Under the pieces are notes generated by a model, which saw only the letters and a list, made by a program, of their open reading frames with translations, was not told the DNA's origin and ran no database searches. The position numbers were made by a program, and so were the translations under genes. Below, one piece after another: positions 43,750 through 52,588 of a stretch of 64,000 nt of DNA. Each line of letters begins with the position of its first letter. Within the stretch, counting starts at the first letter, position 1. Source of the DNA: Nocardiopsis sp. FIRDI 009 (lineage in GTDB: Bacteria > Actinomycetota > Actinomycetes > Streptosporangiales > Streptosporangiaceae); NCBI RefSeq assembly GCF_003386285.1, contig NZ_QPNC01000019.1, forward strand, positions 248,001-312,000. The letters are read 5' to 3'.

Positions 43750-44514
43750 ATGGGTGCGCCGATCGTGCTGGTGCATGGGTTGCGGTTGTCGGGGAGTATG
43801 TGGCGTCCGCAGGTGGAGTGGTTGCGTGAGCGTGGGCGGACGGTGGTGGCGCCTGATCTGCCGGGGCACGGGTCGCGGCGGGGTGAGGTGTTCTCGTTGG
43901 GGTCGGCTGTGGACACGGTGTTGTCCGCGGTCGACGGGGTGGGTGGTCGTGCCCTGTTGGTGGGGTTGAGTCTGGGGGGGTTCGTGTCGATCGCGGCGGC
44001 GGGGGCGGCGCCGGGTCGGGTGGCGGGGTTGGTGGCGGCCAGTTGTACGGCCAAGCCCGCTCAGTCGTTGGCGCAGGTGTATCGGATTCCGGCGTTGTTG
44101 ATGGATCGGTTGCCGGATCGGGGTGCGGCGGTCAATGAGCGGTTCCACCGGTTGACGTTGCGTGATGGTGCGGCGGATGCGGCGTTGGACGGTGGTCTGG
44201 CGGTGGAGGCGGCCACGGCGGTGATCGATGAGATCTCGGAGATGGACGCGTTGGCGGCGTTGGGGGCGTATCCGGGGCCGGTGTGGTTGATCAACGGGTC
44301 GCGTGATCATTTCCGGATCCATGAGAAGAAGTTCTTCGATGTGTGTGTGGATGGCCGGTTGGTGAATGTGCCGCGTGCGGGGCACATGGTGAGTTTGGAT
44401 CAGCCGGAGAATTTTTCACGGATCGTGGCTGATGCGGCCGATGTGGTGTGGGTGCGTGAGCGTGGTCTGTCGGATGGGGGGTCGTCGGGCCAGGTGGAGG
44501 CGGGTGGGTCCTAG
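43750..44514 (+). CDS. Alpha/beta hydrolase
   Basis: This is a 254-residue alpha/beta hydrolase. The oxyanion strand is VLVHGLRLSG, the nucleophile elbow is VGLSLGGFVS, the acid is likely in NGSRDHFR and the base in RAGHMVSLD. There is no signal peptide. GGAGGAGG sits about 5 bases before the ATG. It follows exonuclease III by 11 bp and ends at a hairpin with a T-run. The substrate is unknown; the size and motifs fit small esterases or enol-lactone hydrolases. Confidence 0.88.
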   Translation: MGAPIVLVHGLRLSGSMWRPQVEWLRERGRTVVAPDLPGHGSRRGEVFSLGSAVDTVLSAVDGVGGRALLVGLSLGGFVSIAAAGAAPGRVAGLVAASCTAKPAQSLAQVYRIPALLMDRLPDRGAAVNERFHRLTLRDGAADAALDGGLAVEAATAVIDEISEMDALAALGAYPGPVWLINGSRDHFRIHEKKFFDVCVDGRLVNVPRAGHMVSLDQPENFSRIVADAADVVWVRERGLSDGGSSGQVEAGGS

Positions 44515-44543
44515 CGGGTCGGGGCGGGTCCCAGGACGGGTTG

Positions 44544-44577
44544 CCGGGGTGGTGCGGGTGCGCGCCGCCCCGGTTTT
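44544..44577 (+). terminator. Intrinsic terminator with T-run after the hydrolase gene
   Basis: CCGGGGTGGTGC (44544-44555) pairs with GCGCCGCCCCGG (44562-44573), with two G-U pairs and a 6-base loop, and is followed by TTTT. It lies 29 bp after the stop codon of the hydrolase gene. Confidence 0.65.
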
Positions 44578-44607
44578 GGTCGTGGTGGGTGGTCGTGGGG
44601 GCTCTGT

Positions 44608-45378
44608 CTAGGGTCGGGTCCGGTGCGGCTGTTGTGTGGTGTGGTCGTCGTGCGGGGGTGTGGTGGGTCGGGGTTGGGCGGGGCGGCGGAAGTAGATCAT
44701 CGGGTTGCGGTGGCCGGTGCGCACGGGTGTGTGCAGGCCGAGTTCCTTCTTCAGGTCCTGGATGGCCTGGTGGGTGTGGGGTGCGCGGGCGGCGGAGGCG
44801 GTGAAGAAGGGGGTGGTGTTGTTGGTGAGCCATTTGAGGACGACGGCGCCTTCGGTGAAGGGCAGGGCGTGGCGTTGGTGGAAGACGTCGTGGACGCTGA
44901 CGGGGGTGTGGGGGGCGAGGGTGGGCAGGAGGTGGTCGGTGTACCAGCGGGCGAAGCGGCCGTTGTGGGCGGCGTCGATGAACAGGTAGTCGATGTGTGG
45001 GGGCAGGTGGTCGGTGCGGGTGCGTACGTCGCCCTTGGTGAAGGTCCATCGGCCGTTGGCCAGGTGGTCGGGGACGTGGCGGGGCGCGTGGTCGACGATG
45101 TCGAAGGAGTGCAGGTGTCCGGTGCCGTTGTCGCGCAGGGCGGACAGGATCCAGGTGGTGGACCAGCCGTAGTAGGTGCCGATCTCCACGACGTGGTCGG
45201 GGGTGGTCTGGCGTAGGAGGAGGTAGGTGATCTCGGCTTCGATGTCGTCGAGTTGGGGGGTGATGGTGGCCTCGGTGAGGTGGTCGCGTTGTTGGTCGCG
45301 TACGCGTGCCAGGTCGTCGCGGTGGGTGCGGTAGAGGTCGCTGATGTGGTCGAGGTCGATGGCGGGCGCGGTCGGCAT
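44608..45378 (-). CDS. Class I SAM-dependent methyltransferase (Methyltransf_24 type)
   Basis: This is a 256-residue methyltransferase of the O-methyltransferase-like family 24. The SAM-binding strand is VVEIGTYYGWSTTWIL, the second acidic strand is HLHSFDIV, and IDYLFIDAAHNGRFARWY is the substrate-site motif typical of sugar or cephalosporin hydroxylase-like methyltransferases. The C-terminal ~25 residues are Pro/His-rich. The gene stands alone. The ATG at 45378 was chosen because the frame upstream is low-complexity. No pathway context is present. Confidence 0.82.
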   Translation of the reverse strand: MPTAPAIDLDHISDLYRTHRDDLARVRDQQRDHLTEATITPQLDDIEAEITYLLLRQTTPDHVVEIGTYYGWSTTWILSALRDNGTGHLHSFDIVDHAPRHVPDHLANGRWTFTKGDVRTRTDHLPPHIDYLFIDAAHNGRFARWYTDHLLPTLAPHTPVSVHDVFHQRHALPFTEGAVVLKWLTNNTTPFFTASAARAPHTHQAIQDLKKELGLHTPVRTGHRNPMIYFRRPAQPRPTTPPHDDHTTQQPHRTRP

Positions 45379-45768
45379 GGGGCGGTCCCGTGGTCGTGTG
45401 TGGGCGGTTGGTGGCTGCCGACCGTAACAGTGTGGTGGGGCGCCGTCACGGGGTTTGTTGGTTTGCGGTGGTGTGGGTGTGTCGTTGTGGCTGAGGGGTT
45501 TTGTCGGGTGTGGTGATGGCGGTGCGGGTGGGGTCGTGGGTGCCGGGTCCGGTCGGGGGTCGGTGCGGGTGGGGCGTCTGTCCGTGGTGGTGAGTGGGGT
45601 GTTTCTCAGTGGTGGTGGGGATGGGGTGGGGGTGGTGGTGTGTTGCAGGTGTGGTGCCGTTCCGGGGCTGGGGCGGCGAGTCGTCACCGGTGCATGACTC
45701 ACGTCACATTGTGCGGGTTCGGTGGTGTTTACCGGGTCCGGTGGAAAATGTGATGAACCTTTCGTCCT
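45379..45768. other. Intergenic stretch between divergent genes
   Basis: No gene is seen in this 390-bp gap between the methyltransferase and permease starts. An AT-richer section at 45690-45765 (CACGTCACATTGTGC, then GGAAAATGTGATGAACC) probably carries the permease promoter. Confidence 0.4.
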
Positions 45769-47310
45769 ATGGTGGGGCAAGTGACACGTAGTTCGACGCC
45801 GCCACAAGCGGCACACACGACCAAGTCGGGGCTGGCACACTCGCTGCGCCGACGGCACATGGCACTGATCGCGATCGGCGGTTCCGTGGGCGCGGGACTG
45901 TTCATCGGGTCGGGGGCGGTCATCCACACCGCCGGTCCGGCCGCGGTGTTCTCCTACGCCCTGGCCGGGGCGCTGGTCTTCCTCACCCTGCGGGCGTTGG
46001 GCGAGATGGTGGTGTCCGTCCCCGCGGGCGGATCCTTCTCCGACTACGCCCGGTTGGCCTTCGGGCCGCGCGCCGGGTTCACCATCGGTTGGATCTACTG
46101 GTGGCTGTACGCGGTGCTGGTGGCCGCCGAGTCGGTGGCCGGGGCCTCGATCCTGGGCCAGTGGGTGGAGTTGCCCCAGTGGCTGCTGGCTCTGCTGGTG
46201 TTGCTGTCGATGACGGCGGCCAACCTGATCTCGGTGCGGGTCTTCGCTGAGACCGAGTCGTTCTTCTCCCTGGTCAAGGTCGGCACGATCGTGGCGTTCC
46301 TGCTGATCGGCGGATTGTGGGCGCTGGGGCTGTGGAGCGGCTCGCAGGGCTCGCACGTGGCCAACCTGTGGGAGCACGGCGGGTTCGCCCCCCATGGGTG
46401 GATCGCGGTGCTGGCCGCGACCGTGGTGGTGCTCTTCGCCTTCGGTGGCGTGGAGATCATCACCATCGCCGCCGGTGAGAGCGACGAGCCCGAGCGGGGG
46501 GTGGCCTCGGCCATCACCAACGTGCTCTGGCGCATCGGCCTGTTCTACCTGGCCTCCATCCTGGTGGTGGTGATGGTGGTGCCCTGGAACACCACCGACC
46601 TGGAGCGCAGCCCCTTCGTGGTGGTGATGGAGACCGTGGGGGTGCCCGGCGCCGCCCTGATCATGGAGATCGTGGTGCTGGTGGCGGTGCTGAGCGTGCT
46701 CAACGCCGCGATGTACACCACCTCGCGGATGCTGTTCGCGCTCTCGCGCCAGGGTGACGCCCCCCGGGTGCTGAGCCGGACCACCAGGCGGGGGGTGCCC
46801 GCGCGCGCGATCGTGCTGGGCACCGTGGTGGGGTACGCGGCCGTGGTGGCCGAGTTCTGGCTGCCGGGCCGGGTGTTCGGGTTCCTGGTCGCCTCGATCG
46901 GCGCGATCCTGCTGGTGTTGTTCGTGACCATCTGCGCCTCGCAGCTGGTCGTGGGCTCGCGTGTGCGGCGGCGCGCCCCCCAGCGGTTGACGTTGCGCAT
47001 GTGGGGGTTCCCGTACCTGACGTGGGTGGTGTTGGCCGGGTTGGTCGCGATCGGGGTGGCGATGGCGGCCTTGCCCGACCAGCGTCAGGCGTTGCTCGCC
47101 AGCCTGGGGTCGGTGGCGGTGGCCGCGGTGGTCTTCGAGATCCGCAAGCGGTGGGGGTCGGTCCCGGTCAGCGAGACGGTGCTCGGTGTGGAGGGTCGCA
47201 CCAGCCCCGAGGAGTTGGCGCGGGTGGCCGGCTCGGCCCGCGTGGCCGAGCGTGCGGCCGCCACCGGTGAGGTGGGGGGAGCCGACGAGCGCGAGCCCGA
47301 CCCCGTCTGA
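45769..47310 (+). CDS. Amino-acid permease (APC family, GabP/AnsP-like)
   Basis: This is a 513-residue permease with twelve hydrophobic segments. The helix-1 motif GGSVGAGLFIGSG and SYALAGALVFLTLRALGEM (helix 2-3) are hallmarks of the amino-acid transporter family that includes GABA, asparagine and aromatic amino-acid permeases. GGVEIITIAAGESDEPERG (helix 6 region) is also typical. The last 60 residues are hydrophilic. Starts at 45769 (ATG) or 45781 (GTG) are possible. Substrate cannot be fixed. It is unrelated in sequence to the APC permease at 26919. Confidence 0.92.
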   Translation: MVGQVTRSSTPPQAAHTTKSGLAHSLRRRHMALIAIGGSVGAGLFIGSGAVIHTAGPAAVFSYALAGALVFLTLRALGEMVVSVPAGGSFSDYARLAFGPRAGFTIGWIYWWLYAVLVAAESVAGASILGQWVELPQWLLALLVLLSMTAANLISVRVFAETESFFSLVKVGTIVAFLLIGGLWALGLWSGSQGSHVANLWEHGGFAPHGWIAVLAATVVVLFAFGGVEIITIAAGESDEPERGVASAITNVLWRIGLFYLASILVVVMVVPWNTTDLERSPFVVVMETVGVPGAALIMEIVVLVAVLSVLNAAMYTTSRMLFALSRQGDAPRVLSRTTRRGVPARAIVLGTVVGYAAVVAEFWLPGRVFGFLVASIGAILLVLFVTICASQLVVGSRVRRRAPQRLTLRMWGFPYLTWVVLAGLVAIGVAMAALPDQRQALLASLGSVAVAAVVFEIRKRWGSVPVSETVLGVEGRTSPEELARVAGSARVAERAAATGEVGGADEREPDPV

Positions 47311-47376
47311 CCCCTGTCCTGTCGCTGTGTTCGTCGTGGCGTCGTCCCCTCGCCCGGGGGCGGCGCCGCCGGTGTG

Positions 47377-47778
47377 TCAGGGGGTGTCGAACAGGGCGAT
47401 CAGGTCGTGCTGGTCGAACATCCGGGCGGTCTGGCGGGCGGTGGGGGTGCCGGTGTCGGGGTCGGCGCCGCGGGCGGCCAGCAGGCGGACCACGTCGGTC
47501 TCGCCCCTGAACACGGCTCCGGCCAGGGGGGACTGGCCGCGGTCGTTGAGGCGGTCGGGGTCGGCGCCCCGGTCCAGCAGCAGGGTGACGGTGTCGGTGT
47601 GGCCGTGGTAGGCGGCCAGCATGAGCAGGGTGTCGCCCTTGTCGTTGGTGAGGTTGACGGGGATTCCGGCGTCCAGGAAGGTGGTCAGCTCCCGGGTGTC
47701 GCCCCGGCGGGCGTGGTCGAAGACGCGGCTGGCCAGCGCGACGATCTCGGGGTCGGGTGGGTGGTGTGCGTGGTTCAT
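47377..47778 (-). CDS. Ankyrin-repeat protein
   Basis: This is a 133-residue cytosolic protein with about three ankyrin repeats. The units read GDTLLMLAAYHGHTDTVTLL, then GQSPLAGAVFRGETDVVRLL, each with the DRGADPD type loop. A degenerate cap repeat ends with DQHDLIALF. It begins at ATG 47778, giving an N-terminal helix before the first repeat. Bacterial proteins of this size act as adaptors or inhibitors; one actinomycete relative lies near catalase genes, but no such neighbour exists here. It is convergent with the permease gene. Confidence 0.88.
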   Translation of the reverse strand: MNHAHHPPDPEIVALASRVFDHARRGDTRELTTFLDAGIPVNLTNDKGDTLLMLAAYHGHTDTVTLLLDRGADPDRLNDRGQSPLAGAVFRGETDVVRLLAARGADPDTGTPTARQTARMFDQHDLIALFDTP

Positions 47779-47919
47779 CTCTGTCCAGCCTAGTCGTCGT
47801 GGGTCGTCGGGGCCGGGTGGGCGCACCCGTGGTGTCGGGGTGAGGGCGGTGGGTGGTGTGCGTGCTGTTGTGGGGTTTTGTCGCTAGTGTGCTCCCACAC
47901 CCCCGAGAGGAGCATTCCC

Positions 47920-48465
47920 GTGCGACATCTTGTCGGCTTCCTGTCCGGTCTGGTTCTGGGCCCGGTGTTGGTCCTGTCGTGCGGGTGGGTGTGGTCCCAC
48001 CTGCGCGGCCTGCACTCCTCGGGGGCGGACGTGCTGTCCGGTTCGGGGCCGGTGGCGTTGGCGGTCCTGGTGGCCGTGGGGCTGGTGGTGGCGATGATCG
48101 CCGTGTCGCCGCGGTTGACGCCTGTGCTGCCGTTGGGGGTGGCGGTGGTGTTGGGCTCTCTGAGCGCCGTGGCGCTGGTGCGTGAGCGGTGGCTGGAGCG
48201 GGTGCCGGATCTGCCCGGGCTCGACGGTGCGCTGGTGCTGTTGCCGCTGGGCGTGTTCGTTCCCCTGGTGGTGGTGTTGACCGGGCCGGTGCTGGTGGGC
48301 GGGCGGTGGCGGGGCGTGGACGATGACGCCGTCACGCCCGAGGAGTACTTCGAGGGCCTCTACGACGACGATGACGATGAGGGCGAGGAGGGGGCCGGGC
48401 GCGCGAACACCGGTGTGTTCTCCTCCCCCACCGGTCGGCACGCGATGAGCCGTCGGGGTGGTTGA
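47920..48465 (+). CDS. Four-helix membrane protein with acidic tail
   Basis: This is a 181-residue membrane protein of unknown function. Four hydrophobic segments lie at about residues 5-25, 42-64, 67-88 and 100-125. The C-terminal ~50 residues are hydrophilic and include an acidic run (YDDDDDEGEE). GAGAGGAG precedes the GTG at 47920, and the first helix starts 4 residues later. It is convergent with the conserved hypothetical at 48530. I do not recognise a named family. Confidence 0.7.
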   Translation: MRHLVGFLSGLVLGPVLVLSCGWVWSHLRGLHSSGADVLSGSGPVALAVLVAVGLVVAMIAVSPRLTPVLPLGVAVVLGSLSAVALVRERWLERVPDLPGLDGALVLLPLGVFVPLVVVLTGPVLVGGRWRGVDDDAVTPEEYFEGLYDDDDDEGEEGAGRANTGVFSSPTGRHAMSRRGG

Positions 48466-48529
48466 GGGGCGGTGGGCGCCGTCGCCGGGGTTGTCCGGGC
48501 AGCCGATCTCGGTTGTGTCGGCCGGGTGC

Positions 48530-50008
48530 CTAGCGCCAGCTCGGTCCCCAGGAGGAGCTGCGTGAGACCCCCGGCGGCAGCGGGGGCAGCATCGCCGCTC
48601 CGGGGGGTCGGCCCGGGTCGGTGGCGTCCTCGGCGCGGGTGTCCTGGTCCGTGTCGGGGGTGATGATCGGGATCAGGGTGGTCTGGGCGACGGCGTCCTC
48701 GGGTTCCGCGGTCTCCTCGCGGTCCGGGGACTGCGGGGCGGGGTCGGCGGCCGGGGTTTGTGTCGGCTCCGGGTCCTGCGCGGTGGTGGGTTCGGGTTCG
48801 GCGGCCTGGAGCGGCTCCGGTGCCGTGGCGGGGGCCTGGTCGGCGTCCTGGGCCCGGGGTGTGAGGCCGGGGGCGGGCTCGGAGGCGAACTCGTCCTCGG
48901 CGGCGGTGAGCACCACGGGTTCGGGGATGGGGGTGGGGTCCTCGTCGTGGGTGGGCAGGGCGGGTTCGGCCGGGGCGATGCGCTTCCACCAGTCGCGGGC
49001 TTCCGCGGCGGTCAGTTCGGACTCCACCTCCAGCCAGCCGCGGACGTGGGGGTGGCGGCGTCCGGCGTTCCAGGAACGCGGGTAGGGCTGTTCGTCCAGG
49101 ACCAGGACGCGTTCGCCGTCCAGGGTGGGGATCTCGGCGGGTACGCCCTCGTTCCACACCCAGGTGCCGTCGTGGGCGACCAGGTTCCACCAGCCGCGGA
49201 CGGTCTGGGCCTGGGGGTCGGCCTGGCCGCCGAGGTAGGGGGTGACCCAGCGCGGGTCGGGGCGTTCCCCGGCCAGGCCGTGGTGGTCGGGGCCGATGAG
49301 GGCGTCGGCGAGCAGGGTGTGGAGTTGGAAGTTGTCGCCGATGCCGTCGAACAGGACGCGGAAGCCACGGCCGGAGTGGCGGTCCATGACCAGGGCGGAG
49401 GTGGCCTCGGCCATGCGCAGGAGGGCGTGGATGTCGTCGAACTCGACCAGGTGGGCGCTGAGCTGGTTGGCGATGGCGACGAGTTCGGCGTGCAGGGCGG
49501 CGTCGCCGCGGACGTGGGCGCGCACGCTGGTGTGTCCGAGCATGGTGCGGGCGGCCAGGCCGTGGCGGCGGATGGTCCACCAGCACATGGTGGCGCCGGG
49601 GGCGTCGGTGCCCAGTTCGGCGGCGACGCGGGTCTCGTCGGCGGCGGTGACGGCTTCGGGGTCGGGGGGTGTGTCCTGGCCGGTGCGTGCCCAGGCGCGG
49701 GTGAAGACGATGGCGCCGCGGCCCATGATGCGCATGCGGTGCAGGACCTCGACGCCGGTGGGGCCGGGGTCGGTGCCCATCTCGACGAGGGCTCCGGCGA
49801 CCACGGCCAGGTCGGCGATGATGCCGGGGGCGGCGTGGCCGCCCGACAGCAGGGGCGCCAGGGCTTCCAGGGCGAGTTCGCGTTCGGCGACGGGTACCTG
49901 GGAGGCCAGCACGTACACCTTGTGGACGGCTGGTGGGAAGTGTTGGGCGTCGGTGGCGACGGAGGCGTCGATCAGTTCCTGGAATGCGGCGCGAAACTCG
50001 TCGACCAT
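48530..50008 (-). CDS. Conserved actinobacterial hypothetical protein with disordered tail
   Basis: I do not recognise this 492-residue protein. Residues 1-330 look folded and mostly helical, with FRAAFQELIDASVATDAQHF, then ALEALAPLLSGGHAAPGI and a WWNLVAHDGTWVWNEG segment. The last ~150 residues are very rich in Pro, Glu, Asp and Ala and must be disordered. There is no signal peptide and no membrane helix. The ATG at 50008 has GAAAGGGG upstream. It stands 147 bp from an integrase gene, but that need not mean mobility. Function is unknown. Confidence 0.75.
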   Translation of the reverse strand: MVDEFRAAFQELIDASVATDAQHFPPAVHKVYVLASQVPVAERELALEALAPLLSGGHAAPGIIADLAVVAGALVEMGTDPGPTGVEVLHRMRIMGRGAIVFTRAWARTGQDTPPDPEAVTAADETRVAAELGTDAPGATMCWWTIRRHGLAARTMLGHTSVRAHVRGDAALHAELVAIANQLSAHLVEFDDIHALLRMAEATSALVMDRHSGRGFRVLFDGIGDNFQLHTLLADALIGPDHHGLAGERPDPRWVTPYLGGQADPQAQTVRGWWNLVAHDGTWVWNEGVPAEIPTLDGERVLVLDEQPYPRSWNAGRRHPHVRGWLEVESELTAAEARDWWKRIAPAEPALPTHDEDPTPIPEPVVLTAAEDEFASEPAPGLTPRAQDADQAPATAPEPLQAAEPEPTTAQDPEPTQTPAADPAPQSPDREETAEPEDAVAQTTLIPIITPDTDQDTRAEDATDPGRPPGAAMLPPLPPGVSRSSSWGPSWR

Positions 50009-50155
50009 GAGACCGTCCCCTTTCTCACGCAACCAACCTAATGTCTGGTCAGTGATGGATCGAACGTCAACGGGTGCTTTCGGGCGGTATTTAAAGGTTT
50101 GTTGACGATTTGAGATGTGGTGGCACCCGGGGTGCCCGTGCGGTGACGGGGCCGG

Positions 50156-51385
50156 TCACAGTCCCAGGCTGGTCACGGCGTTGTCCTCCAGGGGGTTGGC
50201 CGTGCGGATGTAGTCGTGCACGGTGCGCGGGTTGGTCCAGCGGCCCTGGCGCATGATCTCGCGGTCGGTGGCCCCGCCGAGCGCGGCCTGGGTGGCGAAC
50301 CCGGCGCGCAGGGAGTGCCCGCCGAAGTCGTCGGGGTCGAGCCCGGCACGCTGGGCGTAGCGTTTGACGAGCTCGCCCACGGCGCGCCCGGACATGGCCC
50401 GCTCCCCCACCCGCCCGTAACGGGTGACGGTGGGCAGCAGGGGCCGTCCGGTGCCGTCGGCCAGGGGGTTGTGGGTCAGGCCCTGGCAGCGGTGGACGGT
50501 GGGCGCCACGGGGGTGGAGACCGTCTCCAGGTGGGCGCGTACGGCCCCGTCGCCGCCCTGGTGGTGGACCTCGAGCAGGTCGCACCAGTCGGCGAAGGCG
50601 CACACCGGGCAGGTGGTGCGGTGGCGTCCGCGCGGCAGGGCCACGGTCTGGCCGTGGCGGCCCTCCTGGTCGGTCTTGGTGGCGGCCAGGGTGATGACCA
50701 GGGCGGCGGCGCCGCTGGCGGCGTCGGTGCGCACGGCCACGTCGTCCAGGGTCAGGGCGGCCAGTTCGGCGCGGCGCAGCGCCCCGGCGAACCCGGTGAG
50801 CAGCAGGACGGCGTCGCGTCTGCGGGCGACGCCGCCGGGGTGGCCGTCGGCGGGGCGCACCGCCAGCAGGGCGTCCAGGGTGGACAGGACGATGGGGTCC
50901 TTGCGGCGGGGGCGGGCCCGGCGGGTGCGGCGGATGCCGCGCAGGGTCATGCGCACGACGTCGGCGCGGGTGGGTGAGTCCAGGCCGTGGGCGCCGTGGA
51001 CGGCGGCGATGGCGGCGGCGCGCCGTTCCAGGGTGGAGGGGGCCAGCGCCCAGGCGGTGCCGTCGGAGGTGCGGGCCTGGGCGCAGGCGGCCAGGTAGAC
51101 GGCCACGTCGACGGGGTCGGCGGGCAGGGACTGGCGTTCCTCGGCCAGGCACCAGGCGGTGAAGGCGGTCCAGTCGGAGCGGTAGGCGCGCAGGGTGTTG
51201 GGGGATTGGGCGTGGGCCAGGTAGCGGCCCAGGGCCTGGGCCTGTTCGGCGTCGAAGCGGGTGCGGACGCGTTCCAGGGCGCGGGTGTCGACCAGGACGC
51301 TGTGGGTGGTGCGCTGGAGGCGGTCGCGTACGGGCGCGGGCAGGGCGCCGGGGTCGTCGTGGGAGGCGGGGTCGGGTGTGTTCAC
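50156..51385 (-). CDS. Tyrosine recombinase/integrase, Cre-like active site with Cys-rich insert
   Basis: This is a 409-residue site-specific recombinase. The N-terminal core-binding domain spans about 45-155 (SPNTLRAYRSDWTAFTAWCL). The catalytic set is Arg204 (ALRRAEL), Lys237, His357 and Arg360 (GGHSLRAGF), Trp383 in GRW where most integrases have His (as in Cre), and nucleophile Tyr392 (VHDYIR). An insert near 259-300 carries CPVCAFADWC and another Cys, which may bind zinc. Translation starts at GTG. No directionality factor or repeat-bounded element is visible next to it. Confidence 0.88.
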   Translation of the reverse strand: MNTPDPASHDDPGALPAPVRDRLQRTTHSVLVDTRALERVRTRFDAEQAQALGRYLAHAQSPNTLRAYRSDWTAFTAWCLAEERQSLPADPVDVAVYLAACAQARTSDGTAWALAPSTLERRAAAIAAVHGAHGLDSPTRADVVRMTLRGIRRTRRARPRRKDPIVLSTLDALLAVRPADGHPGGVARRRDAVLLLTGFAGALRRAELAALTLDDVAVRTDAASGAAALVITLAATKTDQEGRHGQTVALPRGRHRTTCPVCAFADWCDLLEVHHQGGDGAVRAHLETVSTPVAPTVHRCQGLTHNPLADGTGRPLLPTVTRYGRVGERAMSGRAVGELVKRYAQRAGLDPDDFGGHSLRAGFATQAALGGATDREIMRQGRWTNPRTVHDYIRTANPLEDNAVTSLGL

Positions 51386-51451
51386 GGTGTTCCATGATGG
51401 CCCACGGGTGGGTGTGGGCGCGGTAGCCGTCGTGGTGGGTCGCGGGGGCGG

Positions 51452-51946
51452 TCAGCTGGTGAAGTGGGTGACCAGGGCCCGCCACAGGTCGGCCGGGGGC
51501 ATGATCACCAGGAGGGGGACGGCGGAGACGACCAGTGCGGCGGTGAAGCCGATCGCGGCGATCCTGCGGCGCAGGAACAACGCGGCCACGGCGGAGGCGG
51601 CCGGGACGACCAGTGCCATGACCAGGACCCACACCAGGCCGTTGCCGACGTCGGTGACCACCTGGGCCGGTGGTCCGCCGGTGGTGGGGTCGGGGCCCGC
51701 CAGGGCGGCCTCCTGGGCGTCCGTGACGACGAGGACGAGGTTGAGCAGGGCCAGCGGGGTGCCCAGGAGCCAGAGCAGGGTGAGCACGACCCACAGTGCG
51801 GTGACGCGGCGGTCGGGTGGGTCGTCCATGACCAGGGGGGTGCGGCTGACGGTGCGTTCGCGCGGGGTGGGGCCCGGGGCGGTGGCGGACGTGCTCCGGG
51901 GTGCGGCGCGGTGGGGTTTGCGGCGTCTGCGCTTCTTGGATGACAC
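51452..51946 (-). CDS. Small membrane protein with basic N-terminus
   Basis: This is a 164-residue protein of unknown function. A strongly basic lead (SSKKRRRRKPHRAAPRS) and a Pro/Thr/Arg linker precede three hydrophobic segments at about residues 48-70, 90-112 and 120-140. GAGGACC precedes the GTG at 51946. It sits between the integrase gene and another small membrane protein gene on the same strand. I recognise no named domain. Confidence 0.6.
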   Translation of the reverse strand: MSSKKRRRRKPHRAAPRSTSATAPGPTPRERTVSRTPLVMDDPPDRRVTALWVVLTLLWLLGTPLALLNLVLVVTDAQEAALAGPDPTTGGPPAQVVTDVGNGLVWVLVMALVVPAASAVAALFLRRRIAAIGFTAALVVSAVPLLVIMPPADLWRALVTHFTS

Positions 51947-52104
51947 GGGTGGGTCCTCGGTCGGTGGCGGGCGTCGCCTCTGTCCGGGCGGGGTGACGGG
52001 TCGGGGTGCTGTCGTGCGGTCCGGCTCACCTGGAGGGGCCGTCGCCGGGGCGCCGGGGAGGCGTCCTCCCCGAGGGCTGCGGCGCGGGGCCCGGACCGCA
52101 CGCT

Positions 52105-52428
52105 CTACCCGTCCCAACCGGCCAGGTGGATGGCGGTGACGAACACCAGGGGCCAGGCCAGCAGGGCCAGTGACCACAGGGCGGCGCGGCGGTCTCCGGC
52201 GACGGTGGCCACGGCGGCGGCGAGGAAGGGCAGGCCGACGGCGGCGCCGAAGGCGAGGGTGAACCATTCGGCGGCCGAGCCGTCGTGGGCGAAGGCGCGC
52301 ACTCCCATGAGGTATCCGGCGGGGCCGAGTATCAGGCTGGCCAGGGCCAGGACGGCCAGGACGACGCGGATGCCGGTGGGGTGGCGGGTGTTGCGGCCAC
52401 CGGTGGGGGCGGAAGGTCGGTCAGACAC
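52105..52428 (-). CDS. Small three-helix membrane protein
   Basis: This is a 107-residue membrane protein with hydrophobic segments at about 21-42, 54-74 and 83-102. It starts at GTG 52428. No recognisable domain is present. It is separated by 158 bp from the next gene on the same strand (51946) and by 160 bp from the nuclease-helicase gene. Confidence 0.6.
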   Translation of the reverse strand: MSDRPSAPTGGRNTRHPTGIRVVLAVLALASLILGPAGYLMGVRAFAHDGSAAEWFTLAFGAAVGLPFLAAAVATVAGDRRAALWSLALLAWPLVFVTAIHLAGWDG

Positions 52429-52588
52429 GGGGGCCGTGGTGCCTTTCGAAAGCGTGTGGCGGGCCAGGGCGGTGTTGGGGGCGCACCGGGTCGGTGGGTG
52501 AGGCGCCGGGGACCGGTGTGCTGTGTAAAACGTACTCCACGTGCGGGGTGTGTGGAACCGTGCGCGGTGGGGCCGGGGGTGGTGCGGG

